From: Stenocarpella maydis
Lineage: Eukaryota > Ascomycota > Sordariomycetes > Diaporthales > Diaporthaceae
Reading direction: 5' to 3'
Assembly (NCBI GenBank): GCA_002270565.1
Contig: NQMI01000012.1
Location: 201,921-265,920 of the forward strand
Length of the DNA: 64,000 nt
The translations under genes and the position numbers were made by a program. The notes beneath the pieces were generated by a model. That model was not told the DNA's origin. It searched no databases and was given only the letters and a program-made list of their open reading frames with translations. Positions 45,246 through 56,902 of this stretch are shown piece after piece (within the stretch, counting starts at the first letter, position 1; each line of letters starts with the position of its first letter).

Positions 45246-46747
45246 TTACTCGATCATGTCGATATCGTCTTCTGCGGGCTGGGCCGGAGCAGCCTGGCCA
45301 TTGTTATTGCTCGCCGGTTGGGCATCCCCTCCGCCGCCGCCAAAGTAATCGTCCATCTCAGCGTCCAACTCTTCCTGGGTCTTCTTGGGGCGCCCATCCC
45401 TGCCAGCACGTTCTCCGCCGTCTCTTGCACCCCCGCGACGCGCGCCGGGACGGCGTCCTCCCTCGCGTCTGCGGCCACGGATAGGACTGCGAGAGCGATT
45501 GTTCCGTCCACCGGGTACGTAACGATCAATGCCTTTACGGGCCGCCTCATCCTCTAGGTCCCTGTCCGGCGACAACGAACGGTTCCGTCCAGCTGGGATG
45601 GTGACCCGCTCGGCTAGGGGTCGGCCTGGCATAACAGCAGTGTCAAAGGGGTTGCGCTGGCGTCGGGGAGGGACGATGGAGAGGCGAATCGGCTGGCCAT
45701 GGGCATTAGCACCATCGAACTCCCGGATTGCCTCCCGAGCATCGTGGTATGAATCGTAGGTGACATACGCCACTCCCGTAGAGCGGCCAGCTCGGTCGTA
45801 CCCGACATCTAGTTTCTGTACTGTGCCAATTTGTTCAAATAGACCCTAAGACCATCAGCTTCTTATTCAATGGCTGCGGAAGCGGGGCGACATACCACCA
45901 GATCCTCCCTGCTGAGTTCATAGTGGACGTTCTCGACACGAATCTTAGTCCCGTTTAGCTCGCTATAATCCCCTATCAGTATCCCGCCTCATCGGCCCAT
46001 CAAGAACTGTGTGTCCAACTCACGCGAGATCTCCAGTATCGTCGCGTCCTGGACCCCGTCGTGACTGGCGCGGTCTCCATCCTGCAGAGGAAATCAGCTT
46101 CGTGCGCAGGGCCGCAAGCCCCTGTGCCCGGGGTCTTTACCATTGTCTTCGAATCTGTCGTGGACCCATTCGCTGCAAAAGCTCGTCAGAACCTTTTAAC
46201 CCCTCCAGGTACACACTTTTGAGATTCATACGTACGAGTCAAGGTTTCTGGGTGCGTCGTCGCGGTAGGACTGTTCCGTGGACGTAGGAAATGTCAGCTT
46301 CTGCGGATCGTCTGAAGTCAATTGTTCCCCTGGTGCTCGACCAGAGGGATACCATCGCGCATGGCCAAGATAGCTACAACGGCAATCGAGGACTGAATAT
46401 AGGATGTTGAGCAGGTAGGTAGGCGTGGTTCAGATGAGGGGGAGGAGGTAGGGCACCTATGAGCCGCCCCGTGTTTCTTGTCAGGCTGTGATCTCTACCA
46501 ATTGGAGGGGATTGCTGGTGCGTACCTTTCTGACTCCATCGCGAGGGAAGTCGTCACGGGGCTCCCGTCGCCGCTGGCCTCCGTGACCACCACGCCCGCG
46601 AGGTCTGCCGCCCTTGCGCTGGTTTGGTGAATACATGTTAGCAAGCTGCTCCAAGGTATGGCTGAGTCAAGGACAGGTTATAGGCCACGCTGAGAGGAGG
46701 CTTACATCTTCACGAGAGGCAAGGATTTCGTCAAGACTGCGATCCAT
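45246..46747 (-). CDS. YRA1: Yra1/ALYREF-type mRNA export adaptor (RRM protein)
   Basis: Seven exons on the minus strand: 46706-46747, 46526-46618, 46236-46270, 46141-46172, 46024-46081, 45896-45962, 45246-45845; 308 residues. The N-terminus MDRSLDEILASRED is the UAP56/Sub2-binding N-box, then an Arg/Gly-rich segment (RKGGRPRGRGGHGGQRRR). The RRM spans about residues 91-168 with RNP2-like IRVENVHYEL and RNP1-like RSTGVAYVTY, followed by the PFDTAVMPGRPLAERV motif of fungal homologues, RG/RS repeats, and a C-box-like end (LDAEMDDYFGGG). Yra1 links the THO/TREX helicase to the Mex67 export receptor on nascent mRNA. Three exons of 35, 32 and 58 nt are inferred from frame and family, so the exact splice pattern needs transcript data. 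Seven exons in 1.5 kb is notable, because yeast YRA1 autoregulates through an intron. Confidence 0.88.
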
Positions 46748-47802
46748 TATGATTGCCTTGTGGATTCTTCGTGATGGATAAGAGGTAAAGTCGGGAGGTT
46801 GGAATTGGTTTGGTTTTGTTGTTCAAGACCCGACGATGCAACGATGCGTGGTTCAAGGTCAGACAATAATAAAGTATGGACGGTGTCCACCAGTAAGACG
46901 AGGGAGCTAGGTAGCCTGCCTGGTGGCCCGCTTGCTGGAGCTTTTTTTAGGGGCTGCGGCACTCAGGACCTGCTCGGCCCCTGGGCAGACCAGTGCCAAG
47001 GTACATAGGTACATAGTGAAAGGTACCGAAAGTGATGTACACCCCAAGATAACTGTGGGGGGCCCTTGCACAGTTGACCAGACACATGCATGTCGAGCAC
47101 TCAACGGCTGCCCCACTACATGTTAAGACTTAAGTGTCAACTGTTCACTATCCGGCCAGCCCACGAGGTTTCACTCTCTCTGGGGTGACTGACCGATGCT
47201 CGTCTTGTCAGTCAGTCACCGTTGAATTAGACTGAAGACTGGTCAGCCCGCAAACAACACTTAGCCATGGGTGTGAGTGGTTAAAAAGGAATCAAGTCAT
47301 GGTCCATTATCATTAACCTTTTGTCTATCTGAAGCGTCTGGAAACACCCGTTCCTTCTGCCAAAGCAGCTCTATGGGAGGTCTTGAGTCGAAATGGTATC
47401 CCGAGGTCCGCAGCCATGGGTTTGAAGAGGTAGGTTTCTAAATGACAATCTCATTGCAGAACCGGACCAATAAGTACAAAACGGGAAAAAGTACTTCATG
47501 CAGATCCGTCCAGATATCACTCGACAGGCACAGGCCCAAGAACCTGCCGGCGGATATCGAAAAGCAATCAGTGCAGTGAATTCGCGCACCCCTTTAGAGA
47601 AACCAGAACTACTTTTGTTGCGCAACCCCTTCCCGTGCTGCGCTTGTGCCTGTCAACTGTGGCAAAGCAGCCCCTTGCCCTCTAACAACCGACTCGTCAC
47701 TCCTGCCCCCTGTTGCGGTGAAATCCCAGCGTGTGCGAAAGCGGCGTGAGTTGATATCTGTAGAGGAAAAGAGAGTAAGACTCGACTTCGATATGGTTGC
47801 GT
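46748..47802. other. Spacer between YRA1 and eIF4A
   Basis: The YRA1 promoter is on the left and the eIF4A 3' flank on the right. GGTACATAGGTACATAG-type repeats lie at 46999-47016. No supportable gene. Confidence 0.5.
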
Positions 47803-49400
47803 CTAGATGAGGTCGGCAACGTTCATGGGCATCTCCTCGATCTGGGTGCTGTAGAATTGCTCAATCTCACGCATCATGCGGACGTCGTCGGCGGTCACAA
47901 AGTTGATGGCGACACCCTTTCGGCCGAAACGACCACCACGGCCGATACGGTGGATGTAGTTCTCCCGGTTGGCGGGGAGATCGTAGTTGATGACCAGCGA
48001 GACCTGCTGGACGTCGATACCACGGGCCAGCAGGTCAGTGGCGATCAGCACACGGGAGGAGCCGGAACGGAACTCCTTCATAATCAGGTCACGCTGAGCC
48101 TGGTCCATGTCACCGTGCATGGCAGAGACGGTGAAGTCACGGGCGGTGAGCTTGTCGGTGAGCCAGTCGACCTTTCTGCGGGTGTTGCAGAAGATGACGG
48201 CCTGGGTGATGGTGACAGTCTCGTACAGATCCGAGAGGGTGTCGAGCTTCCACTCCTCCTTCTCGACGGCGATGTAGAACTGCTTGATACCCTCAAGGGT
48301 AAGCTCGTCCTTCTTGACGAGGATACGGACGGGGTCGCGCATGAACTTGGTGGTGACCTCGAGCACATCCTGGGGCATGGTGGCGGACAGGAGGACGACC
48401 TGAGTCGACTGGGGCAGCAGCTGGAAGATGTCGTAGATTTGCTCGGTGAAACCACGCTGCGGAGACGTATTAGAACACAAGACTGGGGAAATCCACAGGG
48501 CAGGCTGGGGGAACTCACAGAAAGCATCTCGTCGGCCTCGTCGAGAACGAACATCTTCATGCCGTCGGTCTTGAGAAAGCGACGCTGGATCATGTCGTGG
48601 ACACGGCCGGGGGTACCGACGACGACCTGGGGGCCGTCCTGCAGAGCCTTCATGTCATCACGGACGCTGGTGCCGCCAATGCAGGCGTGGCACTCAATGT
48701 TCATGAAGTCACCGATAGCGACAACAACCTTCTGGATCTGCTGAGCCAGCTCACGGGTGGGAGCGAGAATCAGGGCCTGGCATTGCTTCAGGTTGGGGTC
48801 GATCTTCTGGAGGACCGAGATGGAGAAGGTGGCAGTCTTGCCGGTGCCAGACTGGGCCTGAGCGATAACGTCGTGGCCTTGAGGTGAACATGATTAGCTG
48901 GCTTGTTTGCATGGCGCGGGGCAATGTATGTCTTACCCTTGATGACAGGCATGATAGCGCGCTGCTGGATGGCAGAGGGACGCTCGAAACCGTAAGCGTA
49001 GATGCCTTTATCCCCGCGTTAGCCCAAGGCGTTCTTTTGCGGCGGCACTCAAGCGGCGCAGATTTTCTCACCTCGGAGCAATTCAGACTTGAGTGCCATC
49101 TCATCGAAAGAGTCGACGGTCTCGTCGTAGTTGGACTCGATCTGACCTGTGTTCGTCGTCGCATGTTAGCCATGTTGTCCTGGCAGTCTGGGTGATGGTT
49201 GTGGTGCCCGTGTCCAGGCACCCGTGGGGGATCAGAAAAGTCTGTGGGCGAAGGGAGTGGACCGCCATTTGGCGCGGGGTCGCACGCAGAGGCTGACGAT
49301 GTCGATGGTGCTGGGTCGATCCAGTCGCGGCGAGAGGGGAGAGGGGAGAGGGAGAGTTCTTACCCTCGGGGACGTCCTCGAGTCCCTTGTCGGTAGCCAT
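47803..49400 (-). CDS. TIF1: Translation initiation factor eIF4A (DEAD-box RNA helicase)
   Basis: Five exons on the minus strand, 49364-49400, 49072-49146, 48937-49005, 48519-48877 and 47803-48456, give 397 residues. All DEAD-box motifs are present: Q-motif region [18 protein letters not shown] (68-75), [16 protein letters not shown] (173-176), SAT (204-206), ARGIDVQQV and HRIGRGGR (349-356). Length and sequence are those of eIF4A rather than Fal1 or Dhh1 (N-terminus [12 protein letters not shown]). It unwinds 5' leaders as part of eIF4F. Strongly biased C-ending codons fit a highly expressed gene. It is divergent from the JmjC gene over 715 bp. Confidence 0.97.
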
Positions 49401-50115
49401 GATTGCGGTTTGTAGGTGATGTGGATCTAGATCACAAGCACTGCTTGAGACCTAGAATCGAAGAATCGAAGGTGGGGGTTGTTGAGGGTCGAGGAAAATC
49501 CACAGGGCTCGCGGGGAGGCTGTGGAATGCGGTGATGATGTCTGGAGACTTGAAAAGAAACCAGATCTGATGCTCTCAGGATGTTGAGAGCAAGGAAATC
49601 TACTTGTGGAGAGGAAGTTTTGCTGTTTGGGTGTATGTAGACGGGTGATGTCGTAGGTGTAAGAGCAGACCCAGGAGAGAAAATTTGTCTGCAGGTGGAA
49701 AAAAGTTGAAGTGTCTTCGCTGCCCTGTTCGCTTTTGCCACACTAAACTTTAGTGGGGCACGGCCACCACCACCGTCGGTTCGTCCACCTCGTTTGGTTG
49801 TCTCAAGCGCTTCAGTTTCCCCTTGTTCTGGGCCGGGCCAAAAAAAAAAAGCACAAAAAAAAAACAGAGCACACCAGGGTGACTCGGTGGTACGACGAGC
49901 TGGTCAAATTATTCAAGATTCACTACTCGTGAGGCTACTAATTCACACTGCCCTGCCACTCCTGCACACTGCGCTGTACTGTACTGTACTGTACAACTGG
50001 TCATTGTTGATCAACGGGGCCAGTGTACATTAAAGTGGTCTTGCTCATCCTGTCCCGACCTTCCCACCTTCTCCAATCTTCAGAGTCACCCCACTGCCAT
50101 CCCACCTTCGAGGCC
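49401..50115. promoter_or_regulatory. Divergent promoter of eIF4A and the F-box/JmjC gene
   Basis: 715 bp between two outward-facing start codons. On the minus strand the 300 bases before the eIF4A ATG are CT- and CA-rich, like leaders of highly expressed fungal genes, and may contain a leader intron. A-runs at 49841-49864 and a GTACT repeat at 49976-49993 lie in the middle. Confidence 0.5.
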
Positions 50116-52096
50116 ATGCTCCTCAAAGCAGCTCCCGCCACGGGCCACCAAGAGGACATTGTCCTCCGCAATCACAATGGCCTGGGAGTCACTGCTGACG
50201 GTCTGGGCGCAGGCAGGACGGATGAGCAACAAGCTAGCGTCGAGTCACAAATTCCCAGTCATCCTCTGGGGATCAAGCCCTTGGGCAACCAGTATCTGTC
50301 ATCAGGTGCCAACGCTCGAGGTTCTATAGGCAGCCTCCAAATTTTGCCGGACGAGGTGTTGGCACAGCTCTTCGAGTATTTCGGGCAGCAGTCTTTGCGC
50401 AAACTGGGCTACACCTGCAGATTCCTGTTTGCTTTCTGTCATTCTGATGATCTCTGGAAGATTTTGTTCCTGGAGTAAGTGACACTCCCTTCTAGTCATA
50501 TCCCTTCCCTGGACAGCTGTTTGCCGTCATAAATGTTCGTATTGAGTCCACCCCGCCAGCGGCCACGAAGGACAAGAGATTTTGTCTCCTGGGTGATTCC
50601 CGGTAAATAAGAATTTCGTTTCATGTTTGTCTGTCTCCATTTGCTTCGAAACACAATCCAGATTTCCCTTGGGCCAAGGAGCCTGGGGGTTCACCGTGGT
50701 GGACGTGTCTCCCTCATTGCACCTCGCGCCGCTGCTTTGGTGCTCTTGCGTGCTTTCACTCCGCCAATGATTGCGAAACCCTTGGATATTGTAGCCATGT
50801 TTGCACAGCGAATCGTTGATTGACGGATTTCTGTAGGAGTCATGAGAAAAGAAAGCGTCGTTTCCAGTGGAAGGGCACATGGAGATCAACCTTGCTTGAC
50901 CTGTCACCAGACCAGGAGCCAAAGGTAGATTGTCATAACGTCTTCTCTGATGTTCTTCACCGGCCCTTTGTCTGCAGCAATGTGCCACTGGGACGTTTCT
51001 GCTCGAAAATCCCCAGCGGGAATGAGATCAAGCGGCTCCCTGACATGACATATGACGAATTTGCGGACAAGTGGAGCGATCGGCCGTTCATTCTGACGGA
51101 CTGCATTCGTTCATGGCCGGCATACAAAGAATGGAATATCGAGCAGCTGTCGAGGATGTACTCTGATGTTGAGTTCCGAGCTGAGGCAGTGGACTGGCCT
51201 TTCTCGACATATTGTCAGTACATGGGCAACAGTCAAGACGAGAGCCCGCTCTATCTTTTTGACAAGAAATTTGCCGAGAAAATGGGCATCTCGATTGGGG
51301 AGACTGAAGGGGCTGCATATTGGAGGCCAGACTGCTTCGGACCGGATCTGTTTGAAGTGCTGGATTTGGAGAGACCAGCGCATAGATGGTTGATTATAGG
51401 GCCGGCTAGATCAGGCTCGACGTTCCACAAGGACCCAAACGGGACGTCGGCGTGGAATGCGGTTCTTCAAGGAGCCAAATACGTGAGTAACTTTCCATGA
51501 CCCCGTGCTACTTTTGCCAGGGTATTCGCCAATCCTGTACCTCTGCTAAGTAAGTTGTATTATCAAAGTGGATCATGTTCCCCCCCTCTGTGGACGTGCC
51601 GGGTGTTTTTGTCTCGGCCGACCAGAGTGAGGTCACGAGCCCTCTGAGCATAGCGGAATGGCTTCTGGAGTTCCACGAAGAAGCGCGGAAGCTACCAGAA
51701 TGTGTGGAAGGCATCTGCAGGGAGGGCGAGATTCTCCATGTGCCCAGTGGATGGTGGCATCTGGTTGTCAATCTCGAGAGCGGGATTGCGCTCACGCAGA
51801 ACTTTGTGCCCAAATCACACCTCGCCGTGGTTCTCGAATTTCTGAGGGACAAGCCAGAGCAGGTGACGGGGTTCAAGAGAAACGTCGCCGATCCCTATAG
51901 CCTGTTTGTGGACCGCCTGAGGGCTCGATTCCCGGAGCTCTTGGATGCAGCCCTGGCTGAGCTGGACCAGAAGCACAGCAAGAAGAAGAGGAAGTGGGAC
52001 GAGGCCATCTCGGTCGATGAGACGGAGCAGGCTTCAGGACCTGGAGGCTGCAGCTTTGGCTTTGGGTTTGGCGGGGACGATGAGGAGATACCATGA
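50116..52096 (+). CDS. F-box and JmjC domain protein (JMJD6-like)
   Basis: Three exons, 50116-50474, 50837-51482 and 51569-52096, give 510 residues. Residues about 74-117 form an F-box (LQILPDEVLAQLFEYFGQQS, then LRKLGYTCRFLFAF). A cupin/JmjC domain follows with the Fe(II) triad His317 and Asp319 in STFHKDPNGTSAWN and His399 in VPSGWWHLVVN. A basic KKKRKWDE patch lies near the end, and the tail is Gly/Phe-rich and acidic. The GWWH and HKDP motifs are of the JMJD6/PSR group, whose members hydroxylate lysines or act on RNA-linked proteins; fungal substrates are poorly known. The F-box suggests an SCF connection, an inference. Intron 1 is 362 nt, long for this window. Confidence 0.88.
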
Positions 52097-53743
52097 GCCA
52101 GCCATGATCTGCCTTCTATTGTGGAAAATGTTATATAAAAAAGGCGAGGGATCACCCTGCGATCGAAACGTCGAAATTATAGTTGTGGTGCAGTCGCATA
52201 TCATGGTACACACGCACAGCCGGCTTGGCGGAAGCAGACGTGCATCTGCCAGGTTCCGACGGTAGTCTAGACTAATGCATCTAGGTTAGGTACGAAGGTA
52301 CATACCTAGATATCTCCCCAAGGTACCTACCTAAAGGTACACGTCGCCACTGGTAGACCTGCTATTGTGATGCTTTTGCCTTCATATAAACTATGGGCGC
52401 CACATGCCCGGAGGCTCAAGTCTTCCTTTCCCAAGAGACCATCTGCAGTATGTGATATCGCATTCCGACGTGGACGTCCCCAGCCAGCATGTTGCCGTAG
52501 CTGAGACGGACGGCGCTTGCAGTGCACGGTACGAGTGCAGAGGCGACCCGTGGACCGGCCGTCAGGACAGGGATGGTCCACCGCAGCCCCCTTTGAGACC
52601 CCACGCTCTCCTCTCGGCCTCTCCCTTCAGCCCTTCTACATCACTTCACTAGTCTTGCAGGAAGGAACCTTCCAACATGGTTCCTTAGGTGGACGAGACC
52701 TCATCTGGGTAAGATCCACGGGGCCATTAGGTGTGTAACACTACCTACCTAGGTATCTAGGTAGGTACTATACACGTCTGGTGGTGTGCCAGGCGGCCAG
52801 CAAGAGACCAACAGCGCCCTCTCGTCCCCCAAGCTCACACCAGTCACCCCAATTCCGTCCCCGTCTCAGCTGCGACCCGCGGCAACACATGATCCATCAG
52901 CCGTCAGCCAACCCGTGCTCTATAACCCGTCCCAGCAACAACAACACCACCACCACCACCACCACCTATACCTCCAAACATCGCGCATCTCTACTTGTAC
53001 ATGCATGCATACGTAGCCTACATACTCTTGTTCCAACAGCATTTGCCTGGCCTCGCCAAACCTCCCAAGGACACCGACCCCAAAGGCGCCGACGGGGGCG
53101 TTGCTGGCTGACTCAGGAGAGCTCTCCTGTCAGCACGAAGCTATATCTATCTGGGACCCGGTCTGCCTGCATTGGTCGTGTCACTTCCCACCCGAGCCGG
53201 CCTCCTATCCCCCAACCCCGAGCCTGCGGCCTCCATTTATCTGCGCACTACCTCACACCGTCCGTTCGAACGAATCTCTCAGCAGGCCAGGGCGCAGCCT
53301 TGATCGTTACACCAAGACGCCGGCGCCTGCATACGTAATGCACTTCAACGCTCTGAAATAGCATCATGCTCTCCGGCCTGTCTCTCCTCCTCCCGCCCAA
53401 GCCACCACCGTCTTATACACTCAGCTCCGCCCACTCCCGAATAGAACGACGCCAACACCGGTGTCTTGCTCACCTCTAATAATACCCCTCCTGTTCTTGA
53501 TCGGTGTGTCTCTCTCGTTCGCCGCATACCACTGCCGAGTCTTGGTGCGCCCCCAGCGGCCCGGCCCCAACGAGCGCATCCGCAGTAACTCGAGGCTGAT
53601 TGAGACAGCCCAAGTCTAGGCTTCGGCAAACCATCTATAATATCTGCAGCATCTCGAGACGGCCTTTTGAAAAGCATCCCCAGCTCCTTCCTCTCCCCGT
53701 ATCAGCCCCCAGACGATTTGCGCCCGACATAGAGTCCGCCATA
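52097..53743 (+). promoter_or_regulatory. Spacer and promoter/leader of the CCCH-Smr gene
   Basis: No gene recognised in 1.6 kb. Two clusters of ACCTAGGTA/GGTACCTACC palindromic units, at 52276-52337 and 52740-52771, bracket about 400 bp. A CAC trinucleotide tract lies at 52949-52968. The last 400 bases are pyrimidine-rich, and an open frame continues upstream of the ATG at 53744, without conserved sequence. Confidence 0.45.
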
Positions 53744-56040
53744 ATGGTATCTGACGAGACATACGAGATCTGCCTGCCAGTCCTCCAGGACTCGGCCATA
53801 GAAGAGGAGGACAAGACAGACAAACTAGAAGAGTTGTTGAAGAAGGAGACTGCCCTGACCGGCCAGTCCCTGGAGAATGCCGTGCTGGACGTGCTGTGGC
53901 GCTATCGAGAAGGGGGTGGTAATAACGCCTCCCCTCCCGCCATTCGACAGACCATCCTCAGGAGACCTTCGCCAGCCTCGTTCAGGACCACCGCTACGCC
54001 TCTCTCCGGCTCGCCCCGTCTGGGTGTCAGTCCGCTCGCACCTCCCGGCTTCATGCCCTCCTTCAACCGCACATTGTCGTCGGCCGCCTCCCCCTTTTCC
54101 TCTCCTCGACCCTCGCCCCGGCTGGCCTTTTCAACACCGGTCATACCTCACAGCCCCAATCTCAACGCCTACGAGTTTGCGAATGACACAGAGCCGTCGC
54201 AGGAAACATTCGAGGACTATGCCTCCGACAATGTGGACTGGCTTGTTGGCGATGATGCGGTCAGTGTCGCATCCTCCTTTGGCACCTCCAGCGGATTGAA
54301 CGCAAACGCGCCTGAATTCTCGTCGCAGCAAACCCCCATGAGACCGCACGATGTCCTGCGCTCGATCCTCGGCGAGTCCAGAACCGATGAGGAGATTAGT
54401 CAGGCACTGCTCGTCCACGGATATGACCTTGGGGCAGTGCTTATGTCCATGATGGACAACCAGGATGCGTCAGCAGCGAGCCCTTCTGCCGAGGGCAATG
54501 GCTACTTGGTTGGAAAGCCCATAACTCCGGATGCCCGTCCGACCACGCCCGCCGATCAGAGGTCTGGGGTAATTTGCAAGTTCTACCTCGCATCTGGCAA
54601 CTGTATGCGGGCAGATTGTCGTTTTAGCCACGACTTGAGCAGCCACATTTGCAAGTGAGTCCGGCCGCTTACCGCCTGGCACTCTCGCCCCAACTAAACT
54701 ATTTTGCCAGGTATTGGATGTCAGGCAACTGCCTCGCCGGGGATACGTGCATTTTCTCTCATGACCCGGCGCACCTCATAAACAAACTCAACGTTGACGG
54801 AACAGACACGCCATCCACACAGAAGTCCCCGGCAAATATCCAGGTCCAGGACTTTTCCAGCTTCCCGTCTCTAGGGTCGGGTGGGACAGACTCGATCCCT
54901 GTATTCACACCTTCATTAGGAGTCACTCCTCCTCCTGGTTTCAAGAATATTCACTCGAATGAGCACCGGCCTCGCTCCCGCCCGAGCAGTCGTCACCAGC
55001 AGGGCAAAGAAAATGTTCAGGCGGCGCCGCCCCTCGACGACAATGAGGCTTTCCCGACCCTTGGCTCCGCTGCAGCCAAGCCGGGGAAGAAGCACCACGG
55101 AAAGAGAGGCGGCCACGGTCACGGGCCAAAGGAAGCGTACACCCCCAGCTCTCTCGCGGATATCGTAAAGATGTCGCCATCTCCAGGGCCGGCCTCGCGG
55201 CCTGATAGCAGGAAGATGAGTCGAAACGGGAGTTCGCAAGGGTCGAGGAATGGCGAGAACAGCGCAGCTGCCCAAGCGATCCCGAGCCCCAAGCATATCC
55301 CATGGCTGGAGACGGGTGACAGCTCCAACAAGGCGTACCTCAAGGCACGCCAAGAAGCCATTCGGCATAGTGCTCTCAGAAACAAGTTTCTGCAAAAGTG
55401 AGTCTCGACCTGGTCAAGAAGCTGTATTAAAACCCCATCTAACCCGACACACAGCGCGGCACAGGCATGGAACCGGCAGGACGCCCGGCAGGCCAAGGTA
55501 TTCAGTCTGCGCGGTCAGAGCGAGAATGACCTGATGAAGAAGGCGCACAGGGAAGCAGCGGAAAAGCTGTACGACGACCGGAACAAGAAGAGCTCCTCGA
55601 GCCCGGAGATCTACGTTGATCTGCACGGGTTGCACGCGGAGGAGGCTGTCGAGTACCTGGAGCGGGTGCTGCTGGAGAATGAGCACGAGAGCCGGCCGAT
55701 CTATGCCATCACAGGCACGGGACACCACAGCAAGAACGGAAAGGACAAGGTGGGCAAGGCAGTGCGAGGTTTCTTGAACGAGTGGCGGTATGCGTTCCGA
55801 GAGTTCTCGGTGCCGGGTGACCGCAACAACATGGGAGGCATCCTTGGGATCGACGCACGGAGCTATGATAAGTCGATGCTGAAGGAGGCTGGTGGCAGCG
55901 CGAGGAAGGCAGAGGAAGGCGCAGAGGCAGTTGACATCCTCAGCCAGGGGGTCGAGATTGGGGACGGCAAGATGAAGCTGCTGGTCAGGGACACAACGAT
56001 TGGCAAAGAGCCACCGAGGGGCCCCCGAGGCGGCCGATGA
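53744..56040 (+). CDS. PAM2-CCCH-Smr protein (RNA binding, probable mRNA surveillance)
   Basis: Three exons, 53744-54654, 54711-55397 and 55455-56040, give 727 residues. In order: a conserved helical N-terminus (ETYEICLPVLQDSAIEEEDK); a Ser/Pro-rich region; a PAM2-like poly(A)-binding-protein motif, SGLNANAPEF (about 185-194); a CUE/UBA-like helical stretch (LRSILGESRTDEEISQALLV, about 206-237); two CCCH zinc fingers (C-x8-C-x4-C-x3-H at about 284, then C-x7-C-x5-C-x3-H); a low-complexity region with FPTLGS/FPSLGS repeats; and a C-terminal Smr domain with DLHGLHAEEAVEYL and GTGHHSKNGKDK. Smr domains of the Cue2/N4BP2 type cut mRNA in no-go decay. A role in PABP-linked mRNA quality control is inferred. 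Confidence 0.88.
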
Positions 56041-56902
56041 CATGTAGAGAGATGAAGCAAAGAAAATAAAACAAATTCCTATAAAGACGGGCATACCGTG
56101 TTGACATGAGCAGAGTGAACTTGTACCTGAGAGCCTGCTGCTTGGCATATGATGCGGCTCGCATGTGTTTCTGTACTCCGTACCTGGCTAGGCCTAGGTG
56201 CTTTACGGAGAGGACCCTGGATCCTTACCTCCCCCACGGGCGCAGGCGGAGTTCCTCAACAGCCCTGCAGCCCAGACAGCCAGCCCTGAGGTGCTGCAAC
56301 CCTCCTCAGGCTTGCCACTCGCTGTTCTAGCACCTAAATAAGACACCGTCATTGGGTCACAGCCATGCTTACTACACTGCTATTTTTTTTTTTTTTAAAA
56401 AAAAAGGAAAAGAAAGGGGGGGGGTTGTGGTCCAATCAGGCATAGCTCTGAGAACATGCTTTCGGTAACAAAGTAGCACTGCAGGCACAGACATAGTCCA
56501 CCTCATCCACCTATACACTAGACGTACTCGGACTCTTGGTCCAAACGTACTCCGTCTTGTAGGCACCGTCGCTAGCGGTCTAGATCTGACCCTCGGGGGT
56601 GACGAGCTGCGCCTCCTTGAAGAGATATCCACCCCCTCCGAGACTCCAACGCCGAGTATGTGAACAATTCCATACCAGTCAGAAAGGACATCCACATATC
56701 AATCGACACGAGCAGTTTCATCGCTTCAATGGCTGCAACTAGATAGCATCCCCGTGCTGCCGTGTAAGCAAAACGCACCTGTCCCACCCAGTACTTTGAC
56801 GCCGCCATAACCACTCTCCTGAGGACACACACCGCTGACCGTGCCAGCAGAACGCCTAACCCACCCCTCCACCACCACCACCGCCATCCTCAACCGCCCA
56901 TC
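56041..56902. other. Spacer before TVP38
   Basis: A T run followed by an A run (56383-56405) and a G run (56418-56425) lie in the middle. A short AT patch after 56040 may hold the polyadenylation site of the CCCH-Smr gene (AATAAAA at 56065). No gene supported on either strand. Confidence 0.45.
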
